Origin: Streptomyces sp. ASQP_92
GTDB lineage: Bacteria > Actinomycetota > Actinomycetes > Streptomycetales > Streptomycetaceae
NCBI RefSeq assembly: GCF_025399895.1
Contig: NZ_JAODUA010000003.1
Coordinates: 1-64,000 of the forward strand
Reading direction: 5' to 3'
Length of the DNA: 64,000 nt
A program made the position numbers and the translations under genes. Below the pieces are notes generated by a model. That model ran no database searches, was not told the origin of the DNA, and saw only the letters and a program-made list of their open reading frames with translations. Positions 9,260 through 17,604 of this stretch are shown in pieces (position 1 is the first letter of the stretch; the number at the start of each line of letters is the position of its first letter).

Positions 9260-9356
9260 CCAACGCTTGTTGGTCAACGACTGTTGGTCAACGCTCGTTG
9301 GCAACGGTAGAACCGCGCCACTGGCGTGTCAACACGTGTTGGCCTACAGTTGTTGG
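9260..9356. promoter_or_regulatory. Operator array between monooxygenase and TetR genes
   Basis: Sites of the form CAAC-N5-GTTGG occur at 9260-9273, 9275-9287, 9289-9301 and 9330-9342, with a degenerate one (CCTACAGTTGTTGG) at 9343-9356. The first three are spaced 14 bases apart and lie just before the monooxygenase ribosome site. The last two overlap the apparent -10 box (TACAGT, 9345-9350) and the region up to the ATG of the TetR gene. This arrangement suggests the TetR protein represses both itself and the monooxygenase. Confidence 0.85.
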
Positions 9357-9357
9357 C

Positions 9358-9939
9358 ATGACGACCGAAGCACCTGCGGGGGGCTCTCGCCGCACCTCCC
9401 TGGCCACCAAGGACGCGATCCTGGTCGCCGCCCGCGAGCGTTTCGCGGCCGACGGCTACGAGCGCGCGACCATCCGGGCCATCGCCCGGGACGCGGGGAT
9501 CGACCCGTCGATGGTGATGCGCTACTTCGGCAACAAGGAGGGGCTCTTCGCCGCCGCCTCCGCGATCGACCTGCGCATTCCGAAGGCCGACGAGCTGCCC
9601 GTCGAGGGGCTGGGCGCCGCGCTCGTCGCGCACTTCCTGGACCGCTGGGAGAGCGACGACATCCTGACCGCCCTGCTGCGCGTGGGCGTCACCAACGCGG
9701 CGGGTGCCGAACGGGTCCAGGCGATCTTCGCCGAGCAGTTGGTCACCCTCGCGGCCGGAGTCTGCCCGAACCCCTCGGACGCCCCGCGCCGGGCCGCTCT
9801 GGTCGCCTCGCAGATCCTGGGCATGGCGATGGCCCGCTATGTACTGCGCTTCCCCCCGGCGGTCGGGATGCCCCACGACGACGTGATCGCCTGGCTCGCC
9901 CCTACCGTGCAGCGCTACCTCACGGCCGAGGGTCCGTAG
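9358..9939 (+). CDS. TetR-family repressor
   Basis: A 193-residue repressor with a standard TetR DNA-binding domain. Helices 2-3 read ATIRAIARDAGIDPSMVMRYFGNKEGLF (shown here as family pattern around residues 42-69), and the C-terminal domain carries a TetR_C motif rich in Ala and Leu. It starts without a ribosome site; TACAGT ends seven bases before the ATG, so the transcript is probably leaderless. The inverted repeats around its start and before the divergent monooxygenase gene mark it as that gene's regulator. Confidence 0.9.
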   Translation: MTTEAPAGGSRRTSLATKDAILVAARERFAADGYERATIRAIARDAGIDPSMVMRYFGNKEGLFAAASAIDLRIPKADELPVEGLGAALVAHFLDRWESDDILTALLRVGVTNAAGAERVQAIFAEQLVTLAAGVCPNPSDAPRRAALVASQILGMAMARYVLRFPPAVGMPHDDVIAWLAPTVQRYLTAEGP

Positions 9940-10019
9940 GGCCTGCGGCTCCCGCACCGCCCGGCGAGGGGTCCCCCGCGGGCGTACCCCCGCGTTCCTC
10001 TGCGCCGTACAATCTCTGC

Positions 10020-10526
10020 ATGGCACAGAAGAACAGCGCCGACGGGCGGCGGCCCGACTGCGGCGACCGGGCCGATCTGATGCGTGACCTGGGCGGCGTC
10101 TCGCGCCGCTACATGGCCTCGTACGCCCTGTTCAACCAGGCGCTGGCCGACCAGTTGGGGCTGCATCCCACCGATCTCCAGTGCCTCAACCTCCTCGGCC
10201 TGGAACCCGGGCCGGTCACCACGGGCCGGATCGCCGCCCTGACGGGGCTCACCACGGGCTCGGCGACCCGGCTCGTCGACCGCCTGGAGAAGGCCGGCTA
10301 TGTGACGCGGCGCCGGGACACCGAGGACCGCAGGAAGGTGCTCGTCGAGCTCGTGCCCTGCCGGATGGCGGAACTCGGCTCGGTCTGGGGCAAGCTCAAC
10401 GGCGCCTGGTGGGAGATGTTCGAGGCGTACGAGGACCACGAGATCGCCCTCATCGCCACGCATATGCGCCGCACCGCGGAACTCAGCACCGCTCAGATCG
10501 AACGCCTCAGGAGCGGGCGGATCTGA
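10020..10526 (+). CDS. MarR-family transcriptional regulator
   Basis: A 168-residue winged-helix regulator. The recognition region reads TTGRIAALTGLTTGSATRLV and the wing reads GYVTRRRDTEDRRKVLVEL, both typical of MarR proteins. The ATG has no ribosome site; TACAAT ends six bases upstream (10008-10013), so it is likely leaderless. It follows the TetR gene by 80 bases on the same strand but has its own promoter signal. The target is unknown. Confidence 0.88.
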   Translation: MAQKNSADGRRPDCGDRADLMRDLGGVSRRYMASYALFNQALADQLGLHPTDLQCLNLLGLEPGPVTTGRIAALTGLTTGSATRLVDRLEKAGYVTRRRDTEDRRKVLVELVPCRMAELGSVWGKLNGAWWEMFEAYEDHEIALIATHMRRTAELSTAQIERLRSGRI

Positions 10527-10621
10527 GGGCGGGCGGGGCCCGGCGCGGGCGGCCGGAGCGCCTGGGTGCATGCGGCGGATGTCGCCCGAGCGCTGAACGC
10601 GCTGCGGCCGGCCCGAACCCC

Positions 10622-11359
10622 TCACCCGCCGCCAGGGCCGCCGAACTCGCGGACGGCCTCGTCGACGATCGCCTCAAGACTGGCGTGGTGGGCGCCGCGC
10701 CAGTAGACGCGCCCACAGGACCCGCATTCCGCGAAGACGTCGTAGGTGCTGCGGGTGCCCTGCTCAAGCCGGTCCCCGACCGACTCCTTGTCGGCCTCCC
10801 GCAGCGGCGCGTTGCAGGCGGTGCAGCGCGTCCAGGGTGCGAGGGCGGGCGTGAACCTGCTGAGTACGTCCCGGAGTTGCTCTTCGGTGCGATGGCTGTA
10901 GACGTAGGCCCCGGCCCACAGCTCCCTGCGGTGCAGCAGCCCGCGGTCCCGGGAGAGCATGACGCGCTGTTCCCGGGCGGAGAGCGCGGCGAGCGCGGGA
11001 TCCCCGATGTCCTCGCTCTCGTACGCGGCGTCGACACCCAGCAGCCTCAATCGCCGCGCCAGCGTGCCGAGATGGACATCGAGCAGAAAGCGCAGCGGGG
11101 CGCCCGGCACCTTCTGGGGACGCTCCACGGCGCGTACCTCGACGACCTCGCCCGCCGTCGGGATGTGGGAGACCGGCACCTCGCGGCCGTCGGCGAACAG
11201 CCGGCCGGCCTCGGTGAGCGGGACGCCCAGCGACTCGACGACATGGCCGAGTGTGGACACGCCGTCGGTCACGACGGCGCTGCGGCCCTGGCGGCGTTTG
11301 GCCGGGACGAAGAGGTGCAGCTCAGGGGCGAAGTCGATATGGATCTCCGGTCCGTTCAC
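10622..11359 (-). CDS. Mut7-C RNase-domain protein with ubiquitin-like N-terminus
   Basis: A 245-residue protein. The first 85 residues resemble the Mut7-C ubiquitin-like domain (ELHLFVPAKRR, then DGREVPVSHIPTAGEVVEV). The remainder is the Mut7-C PIN-like RNase domain (FLLDVHLGTLARRLRLLG, then MLSRDRGLLHRR), ending in a zinc ribbon with two CxxC pairs (CTAC and CGSC). The family is a predicted RNase with no assigned substrate in bacteria. The GTG at 11359 is chosen because domain sequence begins there; longer forms start in non-family sequence. No ribosome site is visible, and GATCCT six bases upstream could be a weak -10 for a leaderless transcript. Confidence 0.85.
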   Translation of the reverse strand: MNGPEIHIDFAPELHLFVPAKRRQGRSAVVTDGVSTLGHVVESLGVPLTEAGRLFADGREVPVSHIPTAGEVVEVRAVERPQKVPGAPLRFLLDVHLGTLARRLRLLGVDAAYESEDIGDPALAALSAREQRVMLSRDRGLLHRRELWAGAYVYSHRTEEQLRDVLSRFTPALAPWTRCTACNAPLREADKESVGDRLEQGTRSTYDVFAECGSCGRVYWRGAHHASLEAIVDEAVREFGGPGGG

Positions 11360-11515
11360 GCGGTCAGGATCGCATTCGGGCCGGGTCGCGGGCCATGCAT
11401 TTGGTGAGGTGCCCCGCAACTGGTGCGGGCCGGGCCGCGGTTGGGGCTGCGGTGAGGTCAGGGCCGAGGCCATGGCCGGGCCGGGGCCCGGTGGGGTCAG
11501 GGCCGGGCGGTGGGG

Positions 11516-12355
11516 CTACGGACGGAAGGCGTCCGCGTTTTCCCGGGCCCAGCTCTCGAAGGTGCGGGCCGGGTGGCCGGTCAGCTCCTCGACGGCGGTG
11601 GTGACGGTGTCGGGGTGGCCGTCATGGGCGGCGAAGTAACGCAGCAGGGTGTCGGCGAACTCGGGCGGCATGAACTCGGCCATCGACTCCTTCCACGCGG
11701 CGCCGTCCACGGCGTTGACGGTGAGGGGGCGACCGGTCGCCTCGGCGAGGATCGCGACCTGCTCGGTGACGCTGAGCGAGACGGGACCGGTGAGGTGGTG
11801 GGCGCCACCGCGCAGTTCGGGCCGGGTCAGGACGGCGAGCGCGGCATCGGCGATGTCGGCCTCGTGGATGAGCGCCGCCTGGGCGCCGGGGAGGGGATGG
11901 TCCACGGTGCCGGTCGACTTGGCGCCCCAGGACCAGCCCAGCGCGTTGCCCGCGAAGCCGCCGGGCCGCAGGAACGTCGACGGGATCCCGGAGCGCTCCA
12001 GGGCCTGCTCGACGGCGTGGTGCATGGTGGCGATCGCGTTGGTGTCGGCGCCGGGCTCCAGGACGGCGCTGGAGGAGAGCAGCGTTATGTGCTGGACGCC
12101 GACGGCCTTCGCCTCGGCGAGGAACGCCTCGATGTGCTGCGGGTTGGCGTACAGGAAGACCGACTCGACTCCGGCCAGCGCGGCCGGGAACGTCGCCGGG
12201 TCGTCGAGGTCGCAGACGACGCGGTCCACGCCGTCCGGAAGGGTCAGCTTGTCGGGGCTGGCGGACGCCGCCCGAACGGAGAGACCGCGCTCCCGAAGCA
12301 GCGGGATGAGCGTGGTGGCGACCTTGCCGCGGCTGCCGGTGATCAGGACCGTCAT
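11516..12355 (-). CDS. NmrA-like NAD(P)H-binding protein
   Basis: A 279-residue atypical SDR. The cofactor motif TGSRGKVA sits at residues 5-12, followed by RAASASPDKL, where the Arg would contact NADP, and the VESVFLYA and ITLLSSSAV strands. There is no catalytic Tyr-x-x-x-Lys pair, so it fits NmrA/TMR-type quinone reductases or redox sensors. The ATG at 12355 is where the Rossmann fold starts. A palindrome 100 bases upstream (12455-12469) may control it. Confidence 0.85.
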   Translation of the reverse strand: MTVLITGSRGKVATTLIPLLRERGLSVRAASASPDKLTLPDGVDRVVCDLDDPATFPAALAGVESVFLYANPQHIEAFLAEAKAVGVQHITLLSSSAVLEPGADTNAIATMHHAVEQALERSGIPSTFLRPGGFAGNALGWSWGAKSTGTVDHPLPGAQAALIHEADIADAALAVLTRPELRGGAHHLTGPVSLSVTEQVAILAEATGRPLTVNAVDGAAWKESMAEFMPPEFADTLLRYFAAHDGHPDTVTTAVEELTGHPARTFESWARENADAFRP

Positions 12356-12443
12356 GGTGGAAATACCTTTCGGACAAAGGGAGTTGAAGAACTGAAGCAG
12401 CTCCGGCACGCCTGCGGGGTCGGCCCCCCGGCCATTAAACTGT

Positions 12444-12469
12444 GCAGAACAGAATCTGCGTCACGCAGA
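12444..12469. promoter_or_regulatory. Overlapping inverted repeats upstream of the NmrA-like gene
   Basis: TCTGCGTCACGCAGA at 12455-12469 is a perfect 7-1-7 palindrome. A second pairing, GCAGA at 12444-12448 with TCTGC at 12455-12459, overlaps it. The patch is less GC-rich than its surroundings and lies in the divergent gap between the NmrA-like gene and a GNAT gene. It looks like an operator, but no regulator gene is directly adjacent. Confidence 0.6.
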
Positions 12470-12620
12470 CAAATATCGTCGACTCGACCGCTGACGTCAA
12501 GCGCATTGCGGTGGGATGGGGTCGTGGGTGGGGCGCAGGAGTCGCCCCATCCCCGGAAGCCCGCGCACGCGAACCCATCGGCAGTCGCGGGCCGGGGCCG
12601 CGGCCTCTACGCTTCGCCGC

Positions 12621-13052
12621 ATGAAGATCATCGACCTCGAGCCGGGCGACCCGCGTCTGACGGACGACCTGCTGCCGGTACTCACCGAACTCCGCCCGCA
12701 CCTCACCGAGGAGCTCTTCGCCGAGATCTACGGGGAGGGGCACGCCCAGGGGCTGCGGTTCAGCGCCGCGTACGGCGACGACGGGGCCTGTGTGGGGGCC
12801 GCCGGCTGGCGGGTCGTCGTCAACACCAGCGCGGTCCGCAAGCTGTACGTCGACGACCTGGTCACCGCTGCCACCGCCCGCTCCACCGGCGTGGGCCACG
12901 CCCTCCTCGCCCACCTGGAGGACCACGCCAGGGCAGTGGGCTGCACCTCCCTCAATCTCGACTCGGGCACCCACCGCACCGACGCACACCGTTTCTACTT
13001 CCGCGAGCGCATGGCGGTGACCGCGTTCAACTTCGACAAGCCGCTGGACTGA
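12621..13052 (+). CDS. GNAT-family N-acetyltransferase
   Basis: A 143-residue acetyltransferase. The acetyl-CoA binding region reads KLYVDDLVTAATARSTGVGHALL, with the Arg/Gln-x-x-Gly-x-Gly type loop, followed by LNLDSGTHRTDAHRFYFR, the usual strand and helix before the last strand. The substrate cannot be inferred. TACGCT ends seven bases before the ATG and no ribosome site is present, so it is probably leaderless. Its 3-prime end overlaps the convergent acetyltransferase gene by 26 bases. Confidence 0.85.
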   Translation: MKIIDLEPGDPRLTDDLLPVLTELRPHLTEELFAEIYGEGHAQGLRFSAAYGDDGACVGAAGWRVVVNTSAVRKLYVDDLVTAATARSTGVGHALLAHLEDHARAVGCTSLNLDSGTHRTDAHRFYFRERMAVTAFNFDKPLD

Positions 13053-13587
13053 CCTGCTCGCCCAGGTCGGTGCACCAGTCGTTGGAGCGGAGCCAGGTGC
13101 CCGGCGGATACTCGAACGCGACCTCGCCGGCCCAGGTGAACCCGGCGTTGCGGCAGGTGTTGTTGGAGGCGGTGTGGTCCACGGACGGGTAGGCGTGCAG
13201 CCGCCGTGGGCCGCCCGCCGCACGCGCCTCGGCCACGACCGCCCGGAGCGCCGCGACGGCCAGACCGCGACCCCGGAACGCGGGCAGGATGCCGTACCCC
13301 GTCTCGTACACCGCCTCGCCCTGCCATATGCGCGGCCAGTACCCGACCGATCCGACCTCCTCGCCCGTCTCGTCGAGGACGATCCTGAACATCCGGCCCT
13401 CGTCGGCGGGTCGCGCGCTCATGGCCGTGTAGGTGGCGTGCCGGGAGAGCACCTTTTCCTCGGGCTCCGGGCCGCCGAGGTGCTCGGTCATCTCCGGCGT
13501 GTTCTTCTTGCGCAGCAGGCCCAAGTCGCCCTTTGACCAGGCCACCAGGCGGATGCGCGGGGGGACTTCACGGGCTGTGACGTTCAT
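13027..13587 (-). CDS. GNAT-family N-acetyltransferase (RimJ/RimL-like)
   Basis: A 186-residue acetyltransferase of the RimJ/RimL type. It has the long N-terminal part (RLVAWSKGDLGLLRKKNTPEMTEHLGG), the central ETGYGILPAFRGRGLAVAAL pyrophosphate-binding segment, and the Asn-rich SNNTCRNAGF motif of the family. The ATG at 13587 has TACAGT ending seven bases upstream and no ribosome site, again pointing to a leaderless transcript. Its last 26 bases overlap the convergent acetyltransferase gene, so the tails are transcribed from both strands. Confidence 0.86.
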   Translation of the reverse strand: MNVTAREVPPRIRLVAWSKGDLGLLRKKNTPEMTEHLGGPEPEEKVLSRHATYTAMSARPADEGRMFRIVLDETGEEVGSVGYWPRIWQGEAVYETGYGILPAFRGRGLAVAALRAVVAEARAAGGPRRLHAYPSVDHTASNNTCRNAGFTWAGEVAFEYPPGTWLRSNDWCTDLGEQVSPAACRS

Positions 13588-13686
13588 GTCCGAAACTGTA
13601 GGCGCCGGGTCTGACAATCCCCCTGACCAGCGGTTATGGGGTGGGAGGGCTGGGTTCAACAGGGGCAGGTGCCCGTGATCAGGGGG

Positions 13687-14511
13687 TCAGGCGCGGGAGG
13701 TTCCGGCGCGCAGGGCCGAGGGCGGGACGCCCAGCGTCGCGGTGAAGTCCCGTACGAGATGGGCCTGATCGGCGTAGCCCAGCTCGGCGGCCAGCTGGGC
13801 CCAGTCGACGGATTCGGCGGACTCGGCGTGCTCCAGGGCCTCATGGATGCGGTAGCGCAGTACGACCCATTTCGGGCCGACGCCCACCCAGGCCGCGAAG
13901 AGGCGTTGCAGGGAGCGCGCCGAAAGGCCGGCCTCGCGGGCGAGCACGTCGACCCGGCGCAGCGTGCGGTCGTGACGGATGCGGTCGACCAGCTTCATCG
14001 CCAGCTCCGCCCGAGGATCGGGCCGGGGGTCGAGGGCGAGCAGGAAGGCGTCGAGGGCGGCGACCCGGTCCTCGTCCCGCTCCGGCGAGAGCACCGCCGT
14101 CGGGTCGGCGTGCGGGAACACCGGGTCCGCCGCGACCACTCGGTCCGTCCACGTCGACACGGCGAAGCCGGGCGCGAAGGGCCGGAACCCGCCCGGCCGG
14201 AACTGGATCCCGCACACCCGCCCGCGGCCCGACAGCTTCCGGGTGGCGAGACCCAGGCCCACGCCCGACAGCTCAAGGAAGTCCGGGCGGCCGTCGTCGT
14301 ACCGCTGGAAGACCAGGTTGACGGACGGATGCGGCACCAGGTGCGACGCGTACGGCTCGGCCAGATCCCAGTCGATCAGCCAGTAGTGCTCCAGGCAGGG
14401 CCGCAGTTCCGGCGCCGGCTCGTGCCTGCGGAACCGTACGTGCGCGAGGAAATCGGCGGCGTCGACGATGCCCCGGGTGTCGCGCCGGGGGCCGGGGTTC
14501 TGCGCTGACAT
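13687..14511 (-). CDS. AraC-family transcriptional regulator
   Basis: A 274-residue regulator. The N-terminal half resembles the DUF6597-type sensor of AraC proteins (PELRPCLEHYWLIDWDL, then HPSVNLVFQ). The C-terminal half has the two helix-turn-helix units, LAREAGLSARSLQRLFAAWVG and LAAELGYADQAHLVRDF, with the GVPPSALR ending. TAGGAT ends six bases before the ATG and no ribosome site is seen, so it is probably leaderless. It lies nine bases from the 3-prime end of the MgtA-like gene on the same strand, but its own promoter signal argues for separate expression. Confidence 0.88.
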   Translation of the reverse strand: MSAQNPGPRRDTRGIVDAADFLAHVRFRRHEPAPELRPCLEHYWLIDWDLAEPYASHLVPHPSVNLVFQRYDDGRPDFLELSGVGLGLATRKLSGRGRVCGIQFRPGGFRPFAPGFAVSTWTDRVVAADPVFPHADPTAVLSPERDEDRVAALDAFLLALDPRPDPRAELAMKLVDRIRHDRTLRRVDVLAREAGLSARSLQRLFAAWVGVGPKWVVLRYRIHEALEHAESAESVDWAQLAAELGYADQAHLVRDFTATLGVPPSALRAGTSRA

Positions 14512-14520
14512 GGGCCGATC

Positions 14521-17184
14521 CTATGAAGCGGGCGCCTCCTGCGGAGTGTCCGTGCGGCGCGCGCGCCGGGTGCCCCAGTGCAGCGCCGCCGCGTACAGGG
14601 CGAGCACGAGGGCGAGCAGCGGGTAGTACGCCTGGGGCAGCGCCGCCATGCCGATGAGAGGGCCCACGGGGGTGAGCGGGAGCAGTAGACCGGTCAGGGC
14701 GAGGACGCCGGCGGTGGTGGGGATGCCGCCGCCGCGCCCGGTGCGCAGCAGGACCATCACCAGGGCCTGGGTCAGCAGGTTCTCGGTGAACCAGCCCGCG
14801 TGGAAGGCCGGTTGGGCCCGGGTGTCCCTCACCGCCCAGACCAGTACCGCGAACGTCGCGAGGTCGGTCGCGGCGTTGATGACGCCGAACCCGGTGACGG
14901 AGGCGAGCACTTCGCGTGGGCGCAGCGTGAGCGGGCGGCGCAGCGCCGCGGCCCGCGGGCGCTCGTACGCGAACGCCAACTGGGCGGCGTCGAAGCACAG
15001 GTTCTGCACCAGCACCTGCGAGGGCAGCATGGGCAGGAACGGCAGCAGCAGTCCCGCGGTCAGCATCGCGATGACGTTGCCGAGGTTCGAGGACAGGGTG
15101 ATCCGCAGATAGCCCGCGATGCCGGCCCCGCCGGCGCGCCCCGCCGCGATGGCGTGGTCGAGCGAGGTGAGATCCCTCGCGGCGAGTACGACGTCGGCCG
15201 TCTCGCGGGCCACGTCGACGGCCTCGGGCGGGCAGATGCCCACGTCCGAGGCGCGCAGCGCGGGCAGGTCGTTGACGCCGTCCCCGACGAAGCCGGTGAC
15301 GTGTCCGCGCTCGCGCAGGACGCGCACGAGCCGGGCCTTGTGCGCGGGGGAGCAGCGGGCGAAGACAGTACTACTGTCGGCGAGTTCGCCCAGCTCGGTG
15401 TCCTCGAGGGCGTCGAAGGAGGCGGCGGTGACGACGCGGCCGGGTTCCAGGCCGAGGTCGCGGCAGGCGCGGGCGGCCGTGCCGGGGTGGTCGCCGGTCA
15501 GCACCTTCACCTCGATCCCCCGGTCGGCCAGGCCCGCGAGCGCGGCGGCCGCCGTGTCCGCCGTCGCGTCACGCAGTCCGACGAGCCCCTTCAGGGTGAG
15601 CCCGCGCTCGTCCCGGGCGGTGAACGGGCGTGGGGAGGCGGGCCGTTCGGCCAGCGCCACCGCGAGGACGCGCAGCCCGTCCGCGGCGAGACGGCCGGCG
15701 AGCGCGGCGGTCCCGGCCCGTTCGTCGTCGGTGAGCCGGCACCGTTCCAGTACGTCCTCGACGGCGCCCTTGACCACCAGGGTGTGGCGGCCGAGGCGGT
15801 GCGGGGTGGCGACGACGGCCGTGGACAGGCGCCGCACCGGATCGAAGGGGAGAGCGGCGACGGCGTCGTACTCCAGGGCGTCGAGGCCCTCGGCGAACCG
15901 TTCCTCGGCGGCGTCGAGCAGGGCCTCGTCCAGGGCGTCGGCGCTGGGCAGTTCGGCGAGCCGTACCGTCCACAGGCTGTTGACGGCGGCCCAGTGCAGC
16001 ACGGAGTCGTCGGGCGTGCCCGACGTGTCCAGCGCGCACTCCAGGACGGGCCGGTCCTGGGTGAGCGTCCCGGTCTTGTCCAGGCAGACGACGTCGACGG
16101 CGCCCAGGTCGTGCAGCGCGGGCAGCCTCTTGATGATCACCCGATGGTCGCGGGCCAGGGCGGCGGCGCCCCGCGCGAGGGTGGTCGTCACGATGACCGG
16201 CAGCATCTCGGGGGTGAGGCCGACCGCGACGGCCACCGCGAACGGCAGCGTCTCCAGACCGCGGCCGCGCAGGGCCGCGTTGGCCATCAGGACCAGGGGC
16301 GGGGTCAGCAGCATGAAGCGGATCAGGATCCAGGAGATGCCGTGGACCGACCGGTCGAAGGCGGTCGTGCGCCGGTCGTGGCCCGGCAGCCGGTCGGCGC
16401 GCGCGAACCGGGTGTCCGCACCGGTCGCGATCACCACGCCGGTGCCGCTGCCGGAGGCCACACTGCTGCCCTGGAAGCAGACCTCGGGCCGGTCGAAGTC
16501 CTGGTCGTCGAGGGTGCGGGCCAACTCCTGGCGGGAGCCATGTTCGTCCCGGCCGTGCGCCCGCGCCTCGGCGGGAGCAGCACCCGTCGTCCCGGGTGCC
16601 GGCTCGTCCACCGGGTACTTGGGGACCGGCGCCGACTCCCCGGTAAGAGCCGCCTGATGCATCGTCAGGCCGGTGGACCGCAGCAACCGCAGGTCCGCCG
16701 GTACGAGATCGCCGGGCGCGAGCCGCACCACATCGCCCGGGACCACCTCTTCCACCGGCACCTCGCGCGACACCGGCACGGCCTCGTCGGCCGTCCTGCG
16801 CACCACGGTCGCGGTGCTCGCCACCAACTCCCGCAACCCTGAAGCCGAACGGTCGGCGCGGTGTTCGCCGGCCGCCCGCAGCGCACAGCTCACCACCACC
16901 AGGACCGCGATGACCGAGGCCGTGGCCCAGGCCGCGACCAGCGTGGAGACCAGCGCGAGGGAGGCGAGCACGGCGGTGAACGGGTCGCGCAGACTGCGCA
17001 GAAAAATAATCGGCAGGGATGGAACTCGACGCGCGGGGAGGACGTTTTCCCCATATCGCACGAGTCGTGTCTCGGCGTCCGACTCGACAAGCCCCCGGGG
17101 TCCGGAGCCGAGTGAACGAAGCAGCTGCAGCGGAGTGCTCCTTGACAACTGCAGAGACGAAATCCGCTCAGGCGCCCAGGTCAC
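14521..17184 (-). CDS. MgtA-like P-type (P3B) cation ATPase
   Basis: An 887-residue P-type ATPase. It has the TGESAPV dephosphorylation motif, the membrane segment GLTPEMLPVIVTTTLARGA that marks magnesium-type P3B pumps, the phosphorylation site DKTGTLTQ (Asp near residue 368), and the GDGVND hinge motif. Several C-terminal helices complete the fold. The family imports Mg; here the gene follows an ArsR-type metal sensor whose end it overlaps by 17 bases, so the transported ion could differ. The GTG at 17184 has a poor ribosome site and may depend on coupling. About 20 codons near residues 45-65 are unusually AT-rich for this genome. Confidence 0.88.
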   Translation of the reverse strand: MTWAPERISSLQLSRSTPLQLLRSLGSGPRGLVESDAETRLVRYGENVLPARRVPSLPIIFLRSLRDPFTAVLASLALVSTLVAAWATASVIAVLVVVSCALRAAGEHRADRSASGLRELVASTATVVRRTADEAVPVSREVPVEEVVPGDVVRLAPGDLVPADLRLLRSTGLTMHQAALTGESAPVPKYPVDEPAPGTTGAAPAEARAHGRDEHGSRQELARTLDDQDFDRPEVCFQGSSVASGSGTGVVIATGADTRFARADRLPGHDRRTTAFDRSVHGISWILIRFMLLTPPLVLMANAALRGRGLETLPFAVAVAVGLTPEMLPVIVTTTLARGAAALARDHRVIIKRLPALHDLGAVDVVCLDKTGTLTQDRPVLECALDTSGTPDDSVLHWAAVNSLWTVRLAELPSADALDEALLDAAEERFAEGLDALEYDAVAALPFDPVRRLSTAVVATPHRLGRHTLVVKGAVEDVLERCRLTDDERAGTAALAGRLAADGLRVLAVALAERPASPRPFTARDERGLTLKGLVGLRDATADTAAAALAGLADRGIEVKVLTGDHPGTAARACRDLGLEPGRVVTAASFDALEDTELGELADSSTVFARCSPAHKARLVRVLRERGHVTGFVGDGVNDLPALRASDVGICPPEAVDVARETADVVLAARDLTSLDHAIAAGRAGGAGIAGYLRITLSSNLGNVIAMLTAGLLLPFLPMLPSQVLVQNLCFDAAQLAFAYERPRAAALRRPLTLRPREVLASVTGFGVINAATDLATFAVLVWAVRDTRAQPAFHAGWFTENLLTQALVMVLLRTGRGGGIPTTAGVLALTGLLLPLTPVGPLIGMAALPQAYYPLLALVLALYAAALHWGTRRARRTDTPQEAPAS

Positions 17185-17521
17185 GGACGAGTCCCGACGG
17201 TCCCGGCAGCTTCACGCCCCCGCCGAGCCGGGCCACCAGCCAGCGCACCATCTGAGCCACATCGGGGTCGTCGACGAGATAGACGACCCGCCGTCCCTCC
17301 CGCCGGGACCGGACGAGCCCCGCGAGTTTCAGCTTCGCCAGGTGCTGACTGACGGCCGGCAGCGCACCGCCGACCCGCTCGGCAAGCCCCGACACATCGG
17401 ACTCGCCGTGGCTCAGCGTCCACATGATGTGCAGCCGCGCGGGCGAGGCAAGGAGTCCGAAGACGCCCGCTGCCTCGCCGAGCACCTCGGCCGACGGCTC
17501 GGTGCTGCTGGTCGTGGTCAC
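17168..17521 (-). CDS. ArsR/SmtB-family metalloregulator
   Basis: A 117-residue winged-helix repressor. The DNA-binding helices read VSGLAERVGGALPAVSQHLAKLKLAGLV and the wing reads RREGRRVVYLVDD. The classical ELCVCDL arsenic/cadmium site is absent, and the C-terminal helix (DDPDVAQMVRWLVARL) lacks the His pairs of the best-known zinc or nickel sensors, so the inducer cannot be named. It starts at a GTG with a GGAGG-type site. Its end overlaps the start of the P-type ATPase, making one operon in which it should repress the pump. Confidence 0.88.
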   Translation of the reverse strand: MTTTSSTEPSAEVLGEAAGVFGLLASPARLHIMWTLSHGESDVSGLAERVGGALPAVSQHLAKLKLAGLVRSRREGRRVVYLVDDPDVAQMVRWLVARLGGGVKLPGPSGLVRDLGA

Positions 17522-17604
17522 CGCCGCCTCCGCCTCCTCGGTGTCGTGGCCCTGTCTGTCGCCCGGGCAGCCAGTCTAGGGGGGCCGGCTCATGGCGAGT
17601 CGGC

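Noticed and set aside
12516-12620. Upstream extension of the GNAT gene to an earlier ATG
   Set aside because: The added residues are unlike the family, and a -10 box sits just before the ATG at 12621.
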